From an uncultured Lachnospiraceae bacterium (GTDB taxonomy: Bacteria > Bacillota > Clostridia > Lachnospirales > Lachnospiraceae), in assembly GCA_900313435.1 (NCBI GenBank), contig OMRF01000271.1, positions 1-9,319 on the forward strand: 9,319 nt of DNA, given 5' to 3'. Shown here in pieces: positions 1 through 6,539 of this stretch (positions are counted from its first letter, which is position 1; every line of letters starts with the position of its first letter). Both the position numbers and the translations under genes were made by a program. The notes beneath the pieces are model-generated. The model was not told the origin of the DNA. It worked only from the letters and a program-made list of their open reading frames with translations, and did not search any database.

Positions 1-1
1 C

Positions 2-844
2 TATCTTCGCCGCGGGGATGTGGGTGAGGTCGTTGAAAGGACTAACGGCTGGACAAAGATCATTTCCGGAAATGTTACAGGCTATGTGAGGGACGATTAT
101 CTTCTGAGAGGTCAGGAGGCTTTTGCCTTCGCGTCCGCGATCCATCCCATGAGTGCAATATCAAATAAAGACGGACTTCGCGTCAGAGCTGATGCTACCA
201 CCGATTCAGACATAGTTACAGCTTTGAACAACGGGGAAGCAGCGGCGGTGGATCTTTCATATGACAGATCGGGCGGTTGGACGAAGGTTACAAAAGGCAA
301 TAAAACAGGCTATGTAAAGAATGAATTTGTGACCATAGGACAGCAGCTGTCAGCAGGGCTTACCGTTGAAGAATACGCACAGATCAAGGCTGCTGAAAGG
401 GCTGCTGCAAAGGCTGCAGAGGAAGCAAAGAAAAAAGAGGAGACAAAGAAGTCTTCGTCCCAGGTTTCCGCTTCCTCGTCCACTTATACGAAGAATTCGT
501 CGGTATCCGCATCCGCGAGCGATCTTGATCTTCTCGCAGCGCTCATTTACTGCGAGGCAGGGGCTGAGTGCTATGAGGGACAGGTTGCAGTCGGAGCTAC
601 AGTCGTAAACAGGATGCACAGCGGTTATTATTCAAATACGATCAGAGGTGCGATCTACGATCCCTGGGCTTACTCTCCTACATGGACAGGAGTTCTGGAT
701 AGGGCTTTAGCGAATGGCAATTTCTGCTACGCGGCAGCGCAGGACGCGCTGAACGGAGTTGACCCCACCGGCGGCGCAATGAGCTTCAAGCTTGCGAGCA
801 GCGGACATCCCGGAGTGGTGATCGGACGAGTAGTCTTTTTCTGA
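2..844 (+). CDS. SH3-domain cell wall hydrolase, SleB/Hydrolase_2 type (5' partial)
   Basis: This is a secreted or wall-associated peptidoglycan hydrolase whose 5' end, including any signal peptide, lies outside the window. The frame is open through base 2, and the GTG at 20 falls inside an SH3 repeat, so it is not the start. From the first visible codon: residues 1-36 are the end of one bacterial SH3 repeat (GWTKI, GYV); 58-110 are a second repeat (LRVRADA, GGWTKV, GYVKNEFV); 117-150 are an Ala/Lys/Glu-rich, probably coiled-coil linker; 150-173 are Ser-rich; 174-280 are the Hydrolase_2 domain. The domain has the family pattern IYCEAGAECYEGQVAVGATVVNR, with E185 matching the proposed catalytic Glu of SleB-like lytic transglycosylases. 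It also has the late DPTGGAMSF and GHPGVVIG motifs and ends normally. SH3 repeats probably bind the wall. The role could be spore cortex lysis or vegetative wall turnover; the sequence does not decide between them. Confidence 0.88.
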   Translation, partial: YLRRGDVGEVVERTNGWTKIISGNVTGYVRDDYLLRGQEAFAFASAIHPMSAISNKDGLRVRADATTDSDIVTALNNGEAAAVDLSYDRSGGWTKVTKGNKTGYVKNEFVTIGQQLSAGLTVEEYAQIKAAERAAAKAAEEAKKKEETKKSSSQVSASSSTYTKNSSVSASASDLDLLAALIYCEAGAECYEGQVAVGATVVNRMHSGYYSNTIRGAIYDPWAYSPTWTGVLDRALANGNFCYAAAQDALNGVDPTGGAMSFKLASSGHPGVVIGRVVFF

Positions 845-852
845 GGCGCTTC

Positions 853-940
853 GCATGACTGCTCCTTAGAACTCACTCCGGAGCCATGTGCGGCAATTCA
901 TTTTTCAATCAGGCGTCGTTCGTATGCGGAGCAGTCATGC
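853..940 (+). repeat. 13-bp inverted repeat that competes with terminator 1
   Basis: GCATGACTGCTCC at 853-865 is the exact reverse complement of GGAGCAGTCATGC at 928-940. The second arm covers most of the first terminator hairpin (926-945), so pairing of the two arms and folding of the terminator exclude each other. The 853 arm could also be the decayed remains of an inverted third copy of the hairpin. Exact pairing is seen directly; a regulatory effect is inference. Confidence 0.55.
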
Positions 941-950
941 TCCGCTTTTT
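926..950 (+). terminator. Intrinsic terminator 1 of the hydrolase gene
   Basis: A perfect 8-bp stem (GCGGAGCA 926-933 with TGCTCCGC 938-945), a 4-base loop GTCA and five T's at 946-950 form a textbook rho-independent terminator, 81 bases after the hydrolase stop codon. Confidence 0.9.
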
Positions 951-968
951 CGTTAGGCAAAGGTCAAG

Positions 969-993
969 GCGGAGCAGCAATGCTCCGCTTTTT
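969..993 (+). terminator. Intrinsic terminator 2, near-copy of terminator 1
   Basis: It has the same 8-bp stem as the preceding hairpin (969-976 with 981-988), loop GCAA and five T's at 989-993. It begins 43 bases after the first copy and differs essentially only in the loop. It gives a strong double stop just ahead of the gdpP promoter. Confidence 0.9.
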
Positions 994-1001
994 CACGCAA
1001 T

Positions 1002-1030
1002 TTGTCTATTCCCTTTGAATAGTGTATAAT
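1002..1030 (+). promoter_or_regulatory. Sigma-A-like promoter for gdpP-rplI-dnaB
   Basis: TTGTCT at 1002-1007 and TATAAT at 1025-1030 are 17 bases apart. They lie directly after the double terminator and about 65 bases before the gdpP start, predicting a transcript start near 1037. Confidence 0.75.
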
Positions 1031-1094
1031 ACAGTTTCGGTTTTGACTTTTCGACCCGACCGGGCCGGATGGATGGAGGAGATATCATCAATTC

Positions 1095-3110
1095 ATGAAT
1101 ATACAGGAATACAAGGGAAAGGCTGCCGGGTATCTGAGACTGCCGCTTTATATGATAATAGTCTTCGCGGCAGCGACCATTCCTCTGTTCTTATATAGTG
1201 AGAAAGCAGGCTTTGTATCGATCCTCATAGTCATAGCCTATGCCCTCATCGCCTTTAGCCTTTACAAACTGGGCGTGAAGCGCCTGGCGGATGAGATGAT
1301 GATACTGGCGACTGACTACAATTCGATGCAGAAGCACTTTCTCGAACGTTTTCAGATGCCCTATATCGTTATGGATCTTGAAGGGCATATCCTCTGGCAG
1401 AACGATCTTTTCACGATGCTCATGGGGGATTCGGAAATGGTCTACTCAAAGCCTGTTTCTGACTATTTCCCTGAGATCACGAGAGAATGGCTTCTGAAGA
1501 GTGAGGAAACGGATTTTTCACTCCGGATCAAGAAGAATGACCGCATATACTATGGTATGTTCGAGCGGGTCACCATGGGAAAGGATCAGAGCCTCATTAC
1601 CCTCCTTCTTTTTGATGTAACGGAGGATGAGAAGATCAGGCAGGAGAACATAGACCAGCGCCTTTGCTGTGCCCTCCTTTACATAGATAATTACGAAGAG
1701 ACTATGGAGACCGTGGAGGCTGTCAAGCAGTCGCTCCTTACGGCGGTCATAGACAGGAAGATAACCCGTTATTTTCAGGAAGCGGATGCCATCATCAGGA
1801 AGATCGAAAAGGACAAGTATTTCATAATCTTCCAGAACAAGTATCTGAAGAAACTTCAGGATAATAAGTTTTCAATCCTGGAGGACATGAAGCAGACAAA
1901 GATGGGAAACGGCGGTGAGCTTACGATCTCTATCGGTATAGGCCTAAACGGCGGCTCCTATCAGAAGAATGCTGAATTCGCCCGGAGCGCGATCGATATA
2001 GCCCTTGCCCGCGGTGGCTCACAGGCGGTAGTGAAGGACAGCGGGAATCTTTCTTATTTCGGAGTCAGAGCCAGGGAAGTTGAGAAGAATACCCGCGTGA
2101 AGGCCCGGGTGAAGGCAGAGGCTATAAGGGAGATAATATCGACAAAGGATCAGATCATCGTGATGGGCCACCAGATCTCCGATGTCGACGCGGTCGGCGC
2201 GGGGCTGGGCGTATTCTGCGCTGCCCGGCAGCTTGGCAAGGAGTGCCATATCGTATTAAATACGGTCACGACCTCGCTTCATCCCATAGTTGACATGTTT
2301 ACCGTGGAAAACGGGTATCCTGAGGATATGTTCATCAAGTCGGAGGAGGCAAAGGAAAGGCTTACGGACAATACCCTCGTTGTCGTGGTCGATACCAACA
2401 GGCCTTCCTACACCGAATGCCCCGAACTGCTCTCGAACAACAGAAATGTCGTAGTCATAGATCATCACAGGCAGGGCGATGAAAGGATGGAGAATCCGGT
2501 ATTGTCGTATATCGAGCCTTACTCCTCAAGTGCCAGCGAGATGATCGCGGAGATACTCCAGTATATTTCCGACGAGATCAAGCTTGCACCCCGTGAGGCG
2601 GACAGTATCTACGCCGGGATCCTCATCGACACCAACAACTTCCTTGCAAAAACAGGCGTGAGAACCTTTGAGGCTGCGGCTTATCTCAAGCGCAAGGGCG
2701 CGGATGTAGTCAGGGTGCGGAAGCTCCTTCGGGAAAATATGGACGCATACAAGGCGCGTGCGGAAATAGTAAGGAACGCCACTGTCTACAAAAATGCCTT
2801 CGCCATTTCCGTATGTCCGGCCGGCGGCCTCGAAAGCCCCACCATTGTTGGTGCACAGGCATCGAATGAGCTTTTGAACATCGTAGGTATCAAGGCCTCA
2901 TTCGTGCTTACCGATTTTGACGGAAGGATATATGTCAGCTCCCGTTCCATAGACGAGATCGATGTCCAGAACATTATGGAGCGTCTTGGCGGCGGCGGTC
3001 ATTTGAACGTGGCCGGTGCGCAGATAGTGGGCGCGACGGTTACAGAGGTCATCGAGAGGATAGAAAATATCATAGATGACATGATAGCAGAGAACCTGAT
3101 CAAACTCTGA
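1095..3110 (+). CDS. gdpP: Cyclic-di-AMP phosphodiesterase GdpP (DHH/DHHA1 family)
   Basis: This membrane-bound phosphodiesterase hydrolyses c-di-AMP to pApA and so sets the level of the messenger controlling potassium, osmotic and wall balance. The 671 residues are near the usual length (about 655-660). Two N-terminal membrane segments lie at about 14-34 and 38-58, a PAS-like sensor at about 75-175 and a degenerate GGDEF domain without an intact GGDEF motif at about 185-315. The DHH domain has GHQISDVDA (H359, D363, D365), a further metal Asp at D433 in VVVDTN and D456-H457-H458. The DHHA1 domain ends with GGGGH (632-636) before NVAGAQI. All expected metal ligands are present, so activity is likely. 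The ATG at 1095 follows GGAGGAG at 1075-1081 with a rather long 13-base gap. rplI follows 13 bases after the stop, the same order as gdpP(yybT)-rplI-dnaC in Bacillus subtilis. Confidence 0.96.
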   Translation: MNIQEYKGKAAGYLRLPLYMIIVFAAATIPLFLYSEKAGFVSILIVIAYALIAFSLYKLGVKRLADEMMILATDYNSMQKHFLERFQMPYIVMDLEGHILWQNDLFTMLMGDSEMVYSKPVSDYFPEITREWLLKSEETDFSLRIKKNDRIYYGMFERVTMGKDQSLITLLLFDVTEDEKIRQENIDQRLCCALLYIDNYEETMETVEAVKQSLLTAVIDRKITRYFQEADAIIRKIEKDKYFIIFQNKYLKKLQDNKFSILEDMKQTKMGNGGELTISIGIGLNGGSYQKNAEFARSAIDIALARGGSQAVVKDSGNLSYFGVRAREVEKNTRVKARVKAEAIREIISTKDQIIVMGHQISDVDAVGAGLGVFCAARQLGKECHIVLNTVTTSLHPIVDMFTVENGYPEDMFIKSEEAKERLTDNTLVVVVDTNRPSYTECPELLSNNRNVVVIDHHRQGDERMENPVLSYIEPYSSSASEMIAEILQYISDEIKLAPREADSIYAGILIDTNNFLAKTGVRTFEAAAYLKRKGADVVRVRKLLRENMDAYKARAEIVRNATVYKNAFAISVCPAGGLESPTIVGAQASNELLNIVGIKASFVLTDFDGRIYVSSRSIDEIDVQNIMERLGGGGHLNVAGAQIVGATVTEVIERIENIIDDMIAENLIKL

Positions 3111-3123
3111 AAGGAGCCGGATA

Positions 3124-3573
3124 ATGAAAGTAATACTTCTTGAGGATGTACGCCCTCACGGCAAAAGGGGCGAGATAATCGATGTTCCGGACGGTTTTGC
3201 AAGAAACGTCCTGATAAAGAAAAATCAGGCAGTTGAGGCAACCCCCGCGAACTTAAACAGCCTGAAACTTAAAAAGCAGCACGATATAGCGCTTGCAGCG
3301 GAAAGAAAGGAAGATGCGCTCGAACTTCAGAAGAAGATCTCAGCGATTTCAGTCTCCGTATCCATGAAGACCGGAGAGAACGGAAAGACCTTTGGGTCCG
3401 TGTCTTCAAAGGAGATCGCGGAATCCCTGAAGGCGCAGCATGGCCTCATAGTTGACAGGAAAAAGCTCGTCCTTGACGAGAACCTGAAGGCTATCGGAGA
3501 CTATACAGTGAAGATCAAGCTTCATCCTGAGGTCACCGCGGATCTCAAGGTAGTTGTTTCCGAAGAAAAATAA
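3124..3573 (+). CDS. rplI: 50S ribosomal protein L9
   Basis: L9 binds 23S rRNA near the base of the L1 stalk and helps keep the reading frame. The 149 residues match the usual length of about 148. The N-terminal rRNA-binding domain (1-50) has MKVILLEDV, then GKRGEIIDVPDGFARNVLI, the family signature. A long Lys/Glu-rich connecting helix covers about 50-80, and the C-terminal domain includes GKTFGSVSSKEIAESL and ends in IKLHPEVTADLKVVV. The start is supported by AAGGAG at 3111-3116, 7 bases ahead. It lies between gdpP and dnaB in one operon, and its stop codon is one base from the preferred dnaB ATG. Confidence 0.98.
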   Translation: MKVILLEDVRPHGKRGEIIDVPDGFARNVLIKKNQAVEATPANLNSLKLKKQHDIALAAERKEDALELQKKISAISVSVSMKTGENGKTFGSVSSKEIAESLKAQHGLIVDRKKLVLDENLKAIGDYTVKIKLHPEVTADLKVVVSEEK

Positions 3574-3574
3574 T

Positions 3575-4948
3575 ATGGATGATGCTGTAAACGAAAATGT
3601 GGTTTCCCGGCAGATGCCCTGTGACCGCGTTGCGGAGGATGCCGTTGTAGCTTCCATGATAGCGGAACGGAGCGCCTGTGAGACTGCCCTTGAAATGCTT
3701 TCGAAGGAAGATTTTTACTTTGAGCAGGACAGGGCTCTTTTCGATGCGGCATCAGAGCTCTATGGCAAGGGAATGGAGATAGACCCGGTCACCATGCAGT
3801 CGGTGCTTGCAACGAAGAACCTTCCCGAGGCTTATGCTGATATGAGCTTCATTAATAATCTCCTCGCGGAGCTTCCTACATCGATCAGGATCAAGGAATA
3901 CTGCACGATAGTGAAGTCGAAGGCCCTTCTTCGCTCCATTATCAAAATGAATCAGAAGCTTGAAACTGACTGCTACAGGCAGGAACTCTCAGTTGACGAG
4001 ATCATAGAGGAGACTGAGAAGGAACTGACGCAGCTGATCCGCCGAAGGGGTGTTTCGGACGAGGTTCCGATACAGAAGATAGTTACCGATGTTCTTGACA
4101 GGATCCAGGCTGCTTCCGAGATCAGCGGCGGCATCACGGGTGTGCCTACCGGCTTCATAGATCTTGATTATTTGACGGCAGGGTTTCAGCGATCGGATCT
4201 GATCCTCATAGCCGCCCGTCCTTCCATGGGAAAGACGGCTCTGGCGCTTAATATCGCAGAGCATGTCGCTTTTCATGATGGCAACACGGTCGCGATCTTC
4301 TCTCTTGAGATGTCGCGCGACCAGATAGTGAACAGGCTGCTTTCTCTCGCGACAGGGATTGAGGCAAAAACCCTCCGGAACGGCAATCTCAAGGATTTCG
4401 AATGGGATACCCTGATGCAGGGGGCCGGCGTCATATCCCGCTCAAAGCTCATTATAGACGATACTCCGTCCATCAGTGTTTCCGAACTTCGCTCAAAATG
4501 CAGGAAATATAAGACGGAGAAGGACTTAAAGCTCGTGATCATAGATTATCTTCAGCTCATGACAGTCGGAAGGAAGATAGAATCACGGCAGAACGAGATA
4601 TCGGAGATCTCAAGATCCTTAAAGGCCATAGCTCGTGAACTCGATGTGCCGATCGTTGCCCTTTCCCAGCTGAACCGCGGAGTTGAGGCGAGGGAGGACA
4701 AGCGCCCCGGGCTCGCAGATCTCCGTGATTCCGGCGCTATCGAGCAGGACGCGGATGTCGTGATGTTCATATACAGGGACGATTATTACAATCATGATTC
4801 GCCGGAAAAGGGCGTTTCAGAGATAATAATAGCCAAGCAGAGAAACGGTCCCGTCGACACCGTGAAGCTCACATGGCTTCCGCAGAACACAAGATTCTGT
4901 AACTACACGAAGGTCGACAACAGCGCAAATAATCCTTCTGAAGTATAG
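3575..4948 (+). CDS. dnaB: Replicative DNA helicase DnaB (DnaC in Bacillus)
   Basis: This hexameric ATP-driven helicase unwinds DNA at the replication fork. The 457 residues fit the family (about 450). The N-terminal primase-interacting domain is at about 10-110, followed by a linker helix. The RecA-like motor includes Walker A ARPSMGKT with K220 and T221, Walker B LVIIDYLQLM with D324, then LSQLNRGVEAR and DLRDSGAIEQDADVVMF. No intein or insertion interrupts it. I prefer the ATG at 3575, one base after the rplI stop (TAATATG), because it gives translational coupling and the usual length. A TTG at 3554 would add 7 residues, but its AAGG lies only a few bases ahead. No strong Shine-Dalgarno precedes 3575, so translation probably depends on ribosomes finishing rplI. 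Confidence 0.96.
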   Translation: MDDAVNENVVSRQMPCDRVAEDAVVASMIAERSACETALEMLSKEDFYFEQDRALFDAASELYGKGMEIDPVTMQSVLATKNLPEAYADMSFINNLLAELPTSIRIKEYCTIVKSKALLRSIIKMNQKLETDCYRQELSVDEIIEETEKELTQLIRRRGVSDEVPIQKIVTDVLDRIQAASEISGGITGVPTGFIDLDYLTAGFQRSDLILIAARPSMGKTALALNIAEHVAFHDGNTVAIFSLEMSRDQIVNRLLSLATGIEAKTLRNGNLKDFEWDTLMQGAGVISRSKLIIDDTPSISVSELRSKCRKYKTEKDLKLVIIDYLQLMTVGRKIESRQNEISEISRSLKAIARELDVPIVALSQLNRGVEAREDKRPGLADLRDSGAIEQDADVVMFIYRDDYYNHDSPEKGVSEIIIAKQRNGPVDTVKLTWLPQNTRFCNYTKVDNSANNPSEV

Positions 4949-4980
4949 AAAAAACCCCGCCGGAGAACCGGCGGGGTCTT
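4949..4980. terminator. Bidirectional terminator between dnaB and ferredoxin
   Basis: A perfect 9-bp GC-rich stem (CCCCGCCGG 4955-4963, CCGGCGGGG 4968-4976) with an AGAA loop is flanked by six A's on the left and TCTTTT on the right. It can therefore end transcripts from both convergent genes. It starts directly after the dnaB stop. Confidence 0.92.
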
Positions 4981-4997
4981 TTAATGCTTTGTTTGAT

Positions 4998-5168
4998 TCA
5001 GCCCTGGGAAATAGCGCCTGTAGGGCAAACGCCTGCGCAGGTTCCGCAGTCGATGCAGGTATCTGCAGCGATGTTGTACTGTGAATCTCCCTGGGAGATA
5101 GCGCCGACAGGGCACTCAGGCTCGCAAGTTCCGCAGCTTACGCATGAATCACTGATAACATATGCCAT
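4998..5168 (-). CDS. 2[4Fe-4S] ferredoxin, clostridial type
   Basis: A small cytosolic electron carrier of 56 residues, close to the roughly 55 of Clostridium pasteurianum ferredoxin. It has two complete cluster motifs, CVSCGTCEPECP (C9, C12, C15, C19) and CIDCGTCAGVCP (C38, C41, C44, C48). The halves are an internal duplication, each followed by GAISQG. Low-potential ferredoxins of this type serve pyruvate:ferredoxin oxidoreductase, hydrogenases and Rnf; the partner here is not shown. AAGAGG (5181-5176 on the minus strand) lies 7 bases before the ATG. It converges on dnaB across a shared terminator and diverges from the DUF1858 gene. It has its own promoter, so it is probably monocistronic. 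Confidence 0.96.
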   Translation of the reverse strand: MAYVISDSCVSCGTCEPECPVGAISQGDSQYNIAADTCIDCGTCAGVCPTGAISQG

Positions 5169-5204
5169 AATCACACCTCTTCTTTCATATCCGTTTGAAG
5201 TTTC

Positions 5205-5228
5205 GACCGGATACTTTTCCTGCCGGTC
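5205..5228 (-). other. Hairpin at the 5' end of the ferredoxin transcript
   Basis: GACCGG (5228-5223 on minus) pairs with CCGGTC (5210-5205) around a 12-base loop. With a start predicted near 5231, the stem would begin almost at the RNA 5' end, where such stems often stabilise short abundant mRNAs. The pairing is seen; the role is inferred. Confidence 0.45.
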
Positions 5229-5237
5229 ACCAAAATG

Positions 5238-5266
5238 AATATACTATCAGTCTGTTTTTTTTACAA
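5238..5266 (-). promoter_or_regulatory. Ferredoxin promoter
   Basis: On the minus strand TTGTAA (5266-5261) and TATATT (5243-5238) are separated by 17 bases. The predicted leader is about 63 nt, and the palindrome at 5273-5294 lies 6 bases upstream of the -35. Confidence 0.7.
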
Positions 5267-5272
5267 GATTCT

Positions 5273-5294
5273 TTTTGTACAATTTAGTACAAAA
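5273..5294. promoter_or_regulatory. Palindromic candidate operator between two divergent promoters
   Basis: The arms TTTTGTAC (5273-5280) and GTACAAAA (5287-5294) are perfect inverted repeats around AATTTA. The centre is 17-18 bases above the ferredoxin -35 and about 50 above the DUF1858 -35. This is the size and symmetry expected for a dimeric regulator such as a MarR- or Crp/Fnr-type protein. I do not recognise the exact consensus. Confidence 0.5.
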
Positions 5295-5335
5295 TGGGGT
5301 GCAAAGCGTTAAATGTGCTACTTTTTGTTAGTATA

Positions 5336-5364
5336 TTGAAACAAAGCCCCATCAGGTATATACT
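5336..5364 (+). promoter_or_regulatory. Promoter of the DUF1858 gene
   Basis: TTGAAA (5336-5341) and TATACT (5359-5364) are 17 bases apart, close to the sigma-A consensus. A start near 5371 gives a leader of about 33 nt that contains the Shine-Dalgarno AAAGGA at 5391-5396. Confidence 0.75.
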
Positions 5365-5403
5365 TACGGAGAAATACAGTAAAGGATTTGAAAGGATTAG
5401 GTT

Positions 5404-5673
5404 ATGGATCTGACATCAGAGAAAAAAGAGGAGAGCGGCAAGGATCTGTTTGTTTCAAAGGATACCCTGATAGGTGAGCTGCTCCAGATAGACAGCGGCG
5501 TCGGTTATATACTTATGGGAATAGGGATGCATTGCTTCGGCTGCCCCGCCTCCCAGATGGAGACTATTGAGGAGGCCGCCATGGTCCACGGTGTTGACCC
5601 GGATGCCCTGTGTGACGAGATCAACGATTACATAGCGACCCACAAAAAGACACAAGAAACAGCGGAGGCGTAA
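5404..5673 (+). CDS. DUF1858 protein with CxxC redox motif
   Basis: An 89-residue soluble protein. After a charged N-terminal tail (1-14), residues 15-80 match the DUF1858 / hybrid-cluster-protein-associated redox disulfide family: VSKDTLIGELL, then GIGMHCFGCPASQMETIEEAAMVHG (split at residues 40-63), then DPDALCDEIN. C44 and C47 form the CxxC pair, and C70 is an extra cysteine. The family is often found beside hybrid cluster protein or other redox genes, and a thiol-disulfide role is proposed but not proven. Here the neighbour is a divergent ferredoxin, which fits a redox setting; no hcp gene is visible. The ATG at 5404 has AAAGGA 7 bases upstream and its own promoter. The stop codon lies within the terminator loop. 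Confidence 0.9.
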   Translation: MDLTSEKKEESGKDLFVSKDTLIGELLQIDSGVGYILMGIGMHCFGCPASQMETIEEAAMVHGVDPDALCDEINDYIATHKKTQETAEA

Positions 5674-5688
5674 GGCTTCCGCTGTTTT
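5657..5688 (+). terminator. Terminator overlapping the DUF1858 stop codon
   Basis: AAACAGCGGAGG (5657-5668) pairs with CTTCCGCTGTTT (5676-5687), 12 pairs including one G-T. The loop contains the TAA stop (5671-5673). The stem's own T's plus one more form a short U-run, so it should be of moderate strength. A longer T-run follows at about 5698. Confidence 0.7.
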
Positions 5689-5870
5689 ACATCCCAATTT
5701 TTTTTCGTTTCTCCGATAATTTCGTTTCCGGATTGACAATTCACTTTTTTTCCGCTCGAAAGGGCACATGCTGTTTATTGTCAGGACAACAGGGATTCTT
5801 TTCTACTTTTCAGATCGATCCACCCAGACGAACGGAAAGATAATATCAGTCTATATTCAAACCCTCCTTC
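5689..5870. other. Convergent intergenic region with no gene recognised
   Basis: This lies between the 3' ends of the DUF1858 gene and the minus-strand kinase operon. I see no credible gene in either strand and no clear minus-strand terminator for the operon. The only local symmetry is a small TTGTC-AG-GACAA palindrome at about 5777-5788. A TTGACA at 5733 has no matching -10. Confidence 0.5.
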
Positions 5871-6539
5871 TCAAAATGGGCTTTTGTTTTCCCCCAAAAA
5901 TGCAGAAATGGCTTCTATGTCAGTATTTGAAAGGCAGAACGGATCCTTTATATAAGGGATAATGCGAAGCCGGATCGAAAACTCGCGTCTGAAGCGGTCA
6001 ATGTCAGGAAGCGCCGCGCTGAATGCAGAGATCCCGCTCTCCAAAAGCCACGGTCTTTCGTTTATGATGCAGCGCATCAGTTCACGGTATTCCTGATACT
6101 TCCACGGACTCACGCTCCCGGTAATGAAGAGACGATCCCTTGCGATATCCCGCGCTGTCTCGAGGGCATACGTCCCGGTGATAAGCCCGAGATCAAGGAT
6201 GATAACCTCATAATCAAGCGCTTTGATGAAAGGGAGGTCGCTTTTCCTTATGTCAGGAAAAAAGTCCGCTCCAAGATAAGTAAAGCCGCATACAGGTCCG
6301 GAGATTACGGCGTTTTGTTCCGCAGCTTCTTCCTCATTCAGAAGACCTCTGATCTCTCCGTGTCCGGACAACTCGACCAGAGCAGACCTTTGCATCTTCA
6401 CAGAGGAAAAGAAGCTTTGGATCGACACAGCAAGGTGCGTAGCACCAAGACCGCGTCCCGCCGAAGCCACGGCATATATTTCCGTTTGCTTCCTCCGGTA
6501 GTTTCTCTCCTTTATTGCTTTTCTCTTCATGAACATCAT
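5871..6539 (-). CDS. Stand-alone pseudo-P-loop (ParA/MinD-like) protein
   Basis: A 222-residue protein without a firm family name. A basic N-terminal tail (KRKAIKERNYRRK, 5-17) precedes a strand and a Walker-A-like loop, SAGRGLGATH at 26-35. The conserved Lys is replaced by Ala (GATH instead of GKT/S). A Walker-B-like strand VIILDLG has D116, then come TGSVSPWK (140-147) and, near the end, IPYIKDPF (194-201). These occur in the same order as in the C-terminal half of the upstream kinase, so the two look like paralogs. The overall layout resembles MinD/ParA/CpaE ATPases, but nucleotide binding is doubtful. Its ATG overlaps the kinase stop by 4 bases (ATGA), showing coupling. ATG codons at 6536 and 6530 are alternative starts. 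I infer that it partners the kinase; function unknown. Confidence 0.75.
   Translation of the reverse strand: MMFMKRKAIKERNYRRKQTEIYAVASAGRGLGATHLAVSIQSFFSSVKMQRSALVELSGHGEIRGLLNEEEAAEQNAVISGPVCGFTYLGADFFPDIRKSDLPFIKALDYEVIILDLGLITGTYALETARDIARDRLFITGSVSPWKYQEYRELMRCIINERPWLLESGISAFSAALPDIDRFRREFSIRLRIIPYIKDPFCLSNTDIEAISAFLGENKSPF

Noticed and set aside
20..22. GTG at 20 as the start of the hydrolase
   Set aside because: It lies within an SH3 repeat, has no Shine-Dalgarno, and the frame continues to the window edge, so the gene is cut by the window.
366..608. Arg/Lys-rich plus-strand frame of 80 codons
   Set aside because: It is a shifted frame of the Ala/Lys/Glu-rich linker and hydrolase domain; its composition is an artefact of that linker.
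1795..2035. Possible active diguanylate cyclase domain in GdpP
   Set aside because: The GGDEF motif itself is absent, as is usual for GdpP proteins, so cyclic-di-GMP synthesis is not supported.
3554..3574. TTG at 3554 as the dnaB start
   Set aside because: It would sit inside rplI with AAGG too close to it. The ATG at 3575 next to the rplI stop gives a normal length and coupling.
4984..5238. Plus-strand open frame of 84 codons
   Set aside because: It is the antisense of the ferredoxin gene. The minus strand has two perfect cluster motifs, a Shine-Dalgarno and a promoter; the plus frame has no recognisable domain.
5733..5765. TTGACA as a -35 box in the convergent region
   Set aside because: No -10-like sequence follows at 16-19 bases, and no gene lies downstream on that strand.
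5768..5962. Plus-strand open frame of 64 codons
   Set aside because: No Shine-Dalgarno, no family resemblance, and it runs into the 3' end of the minus-strand pseudo-P-loop gene.
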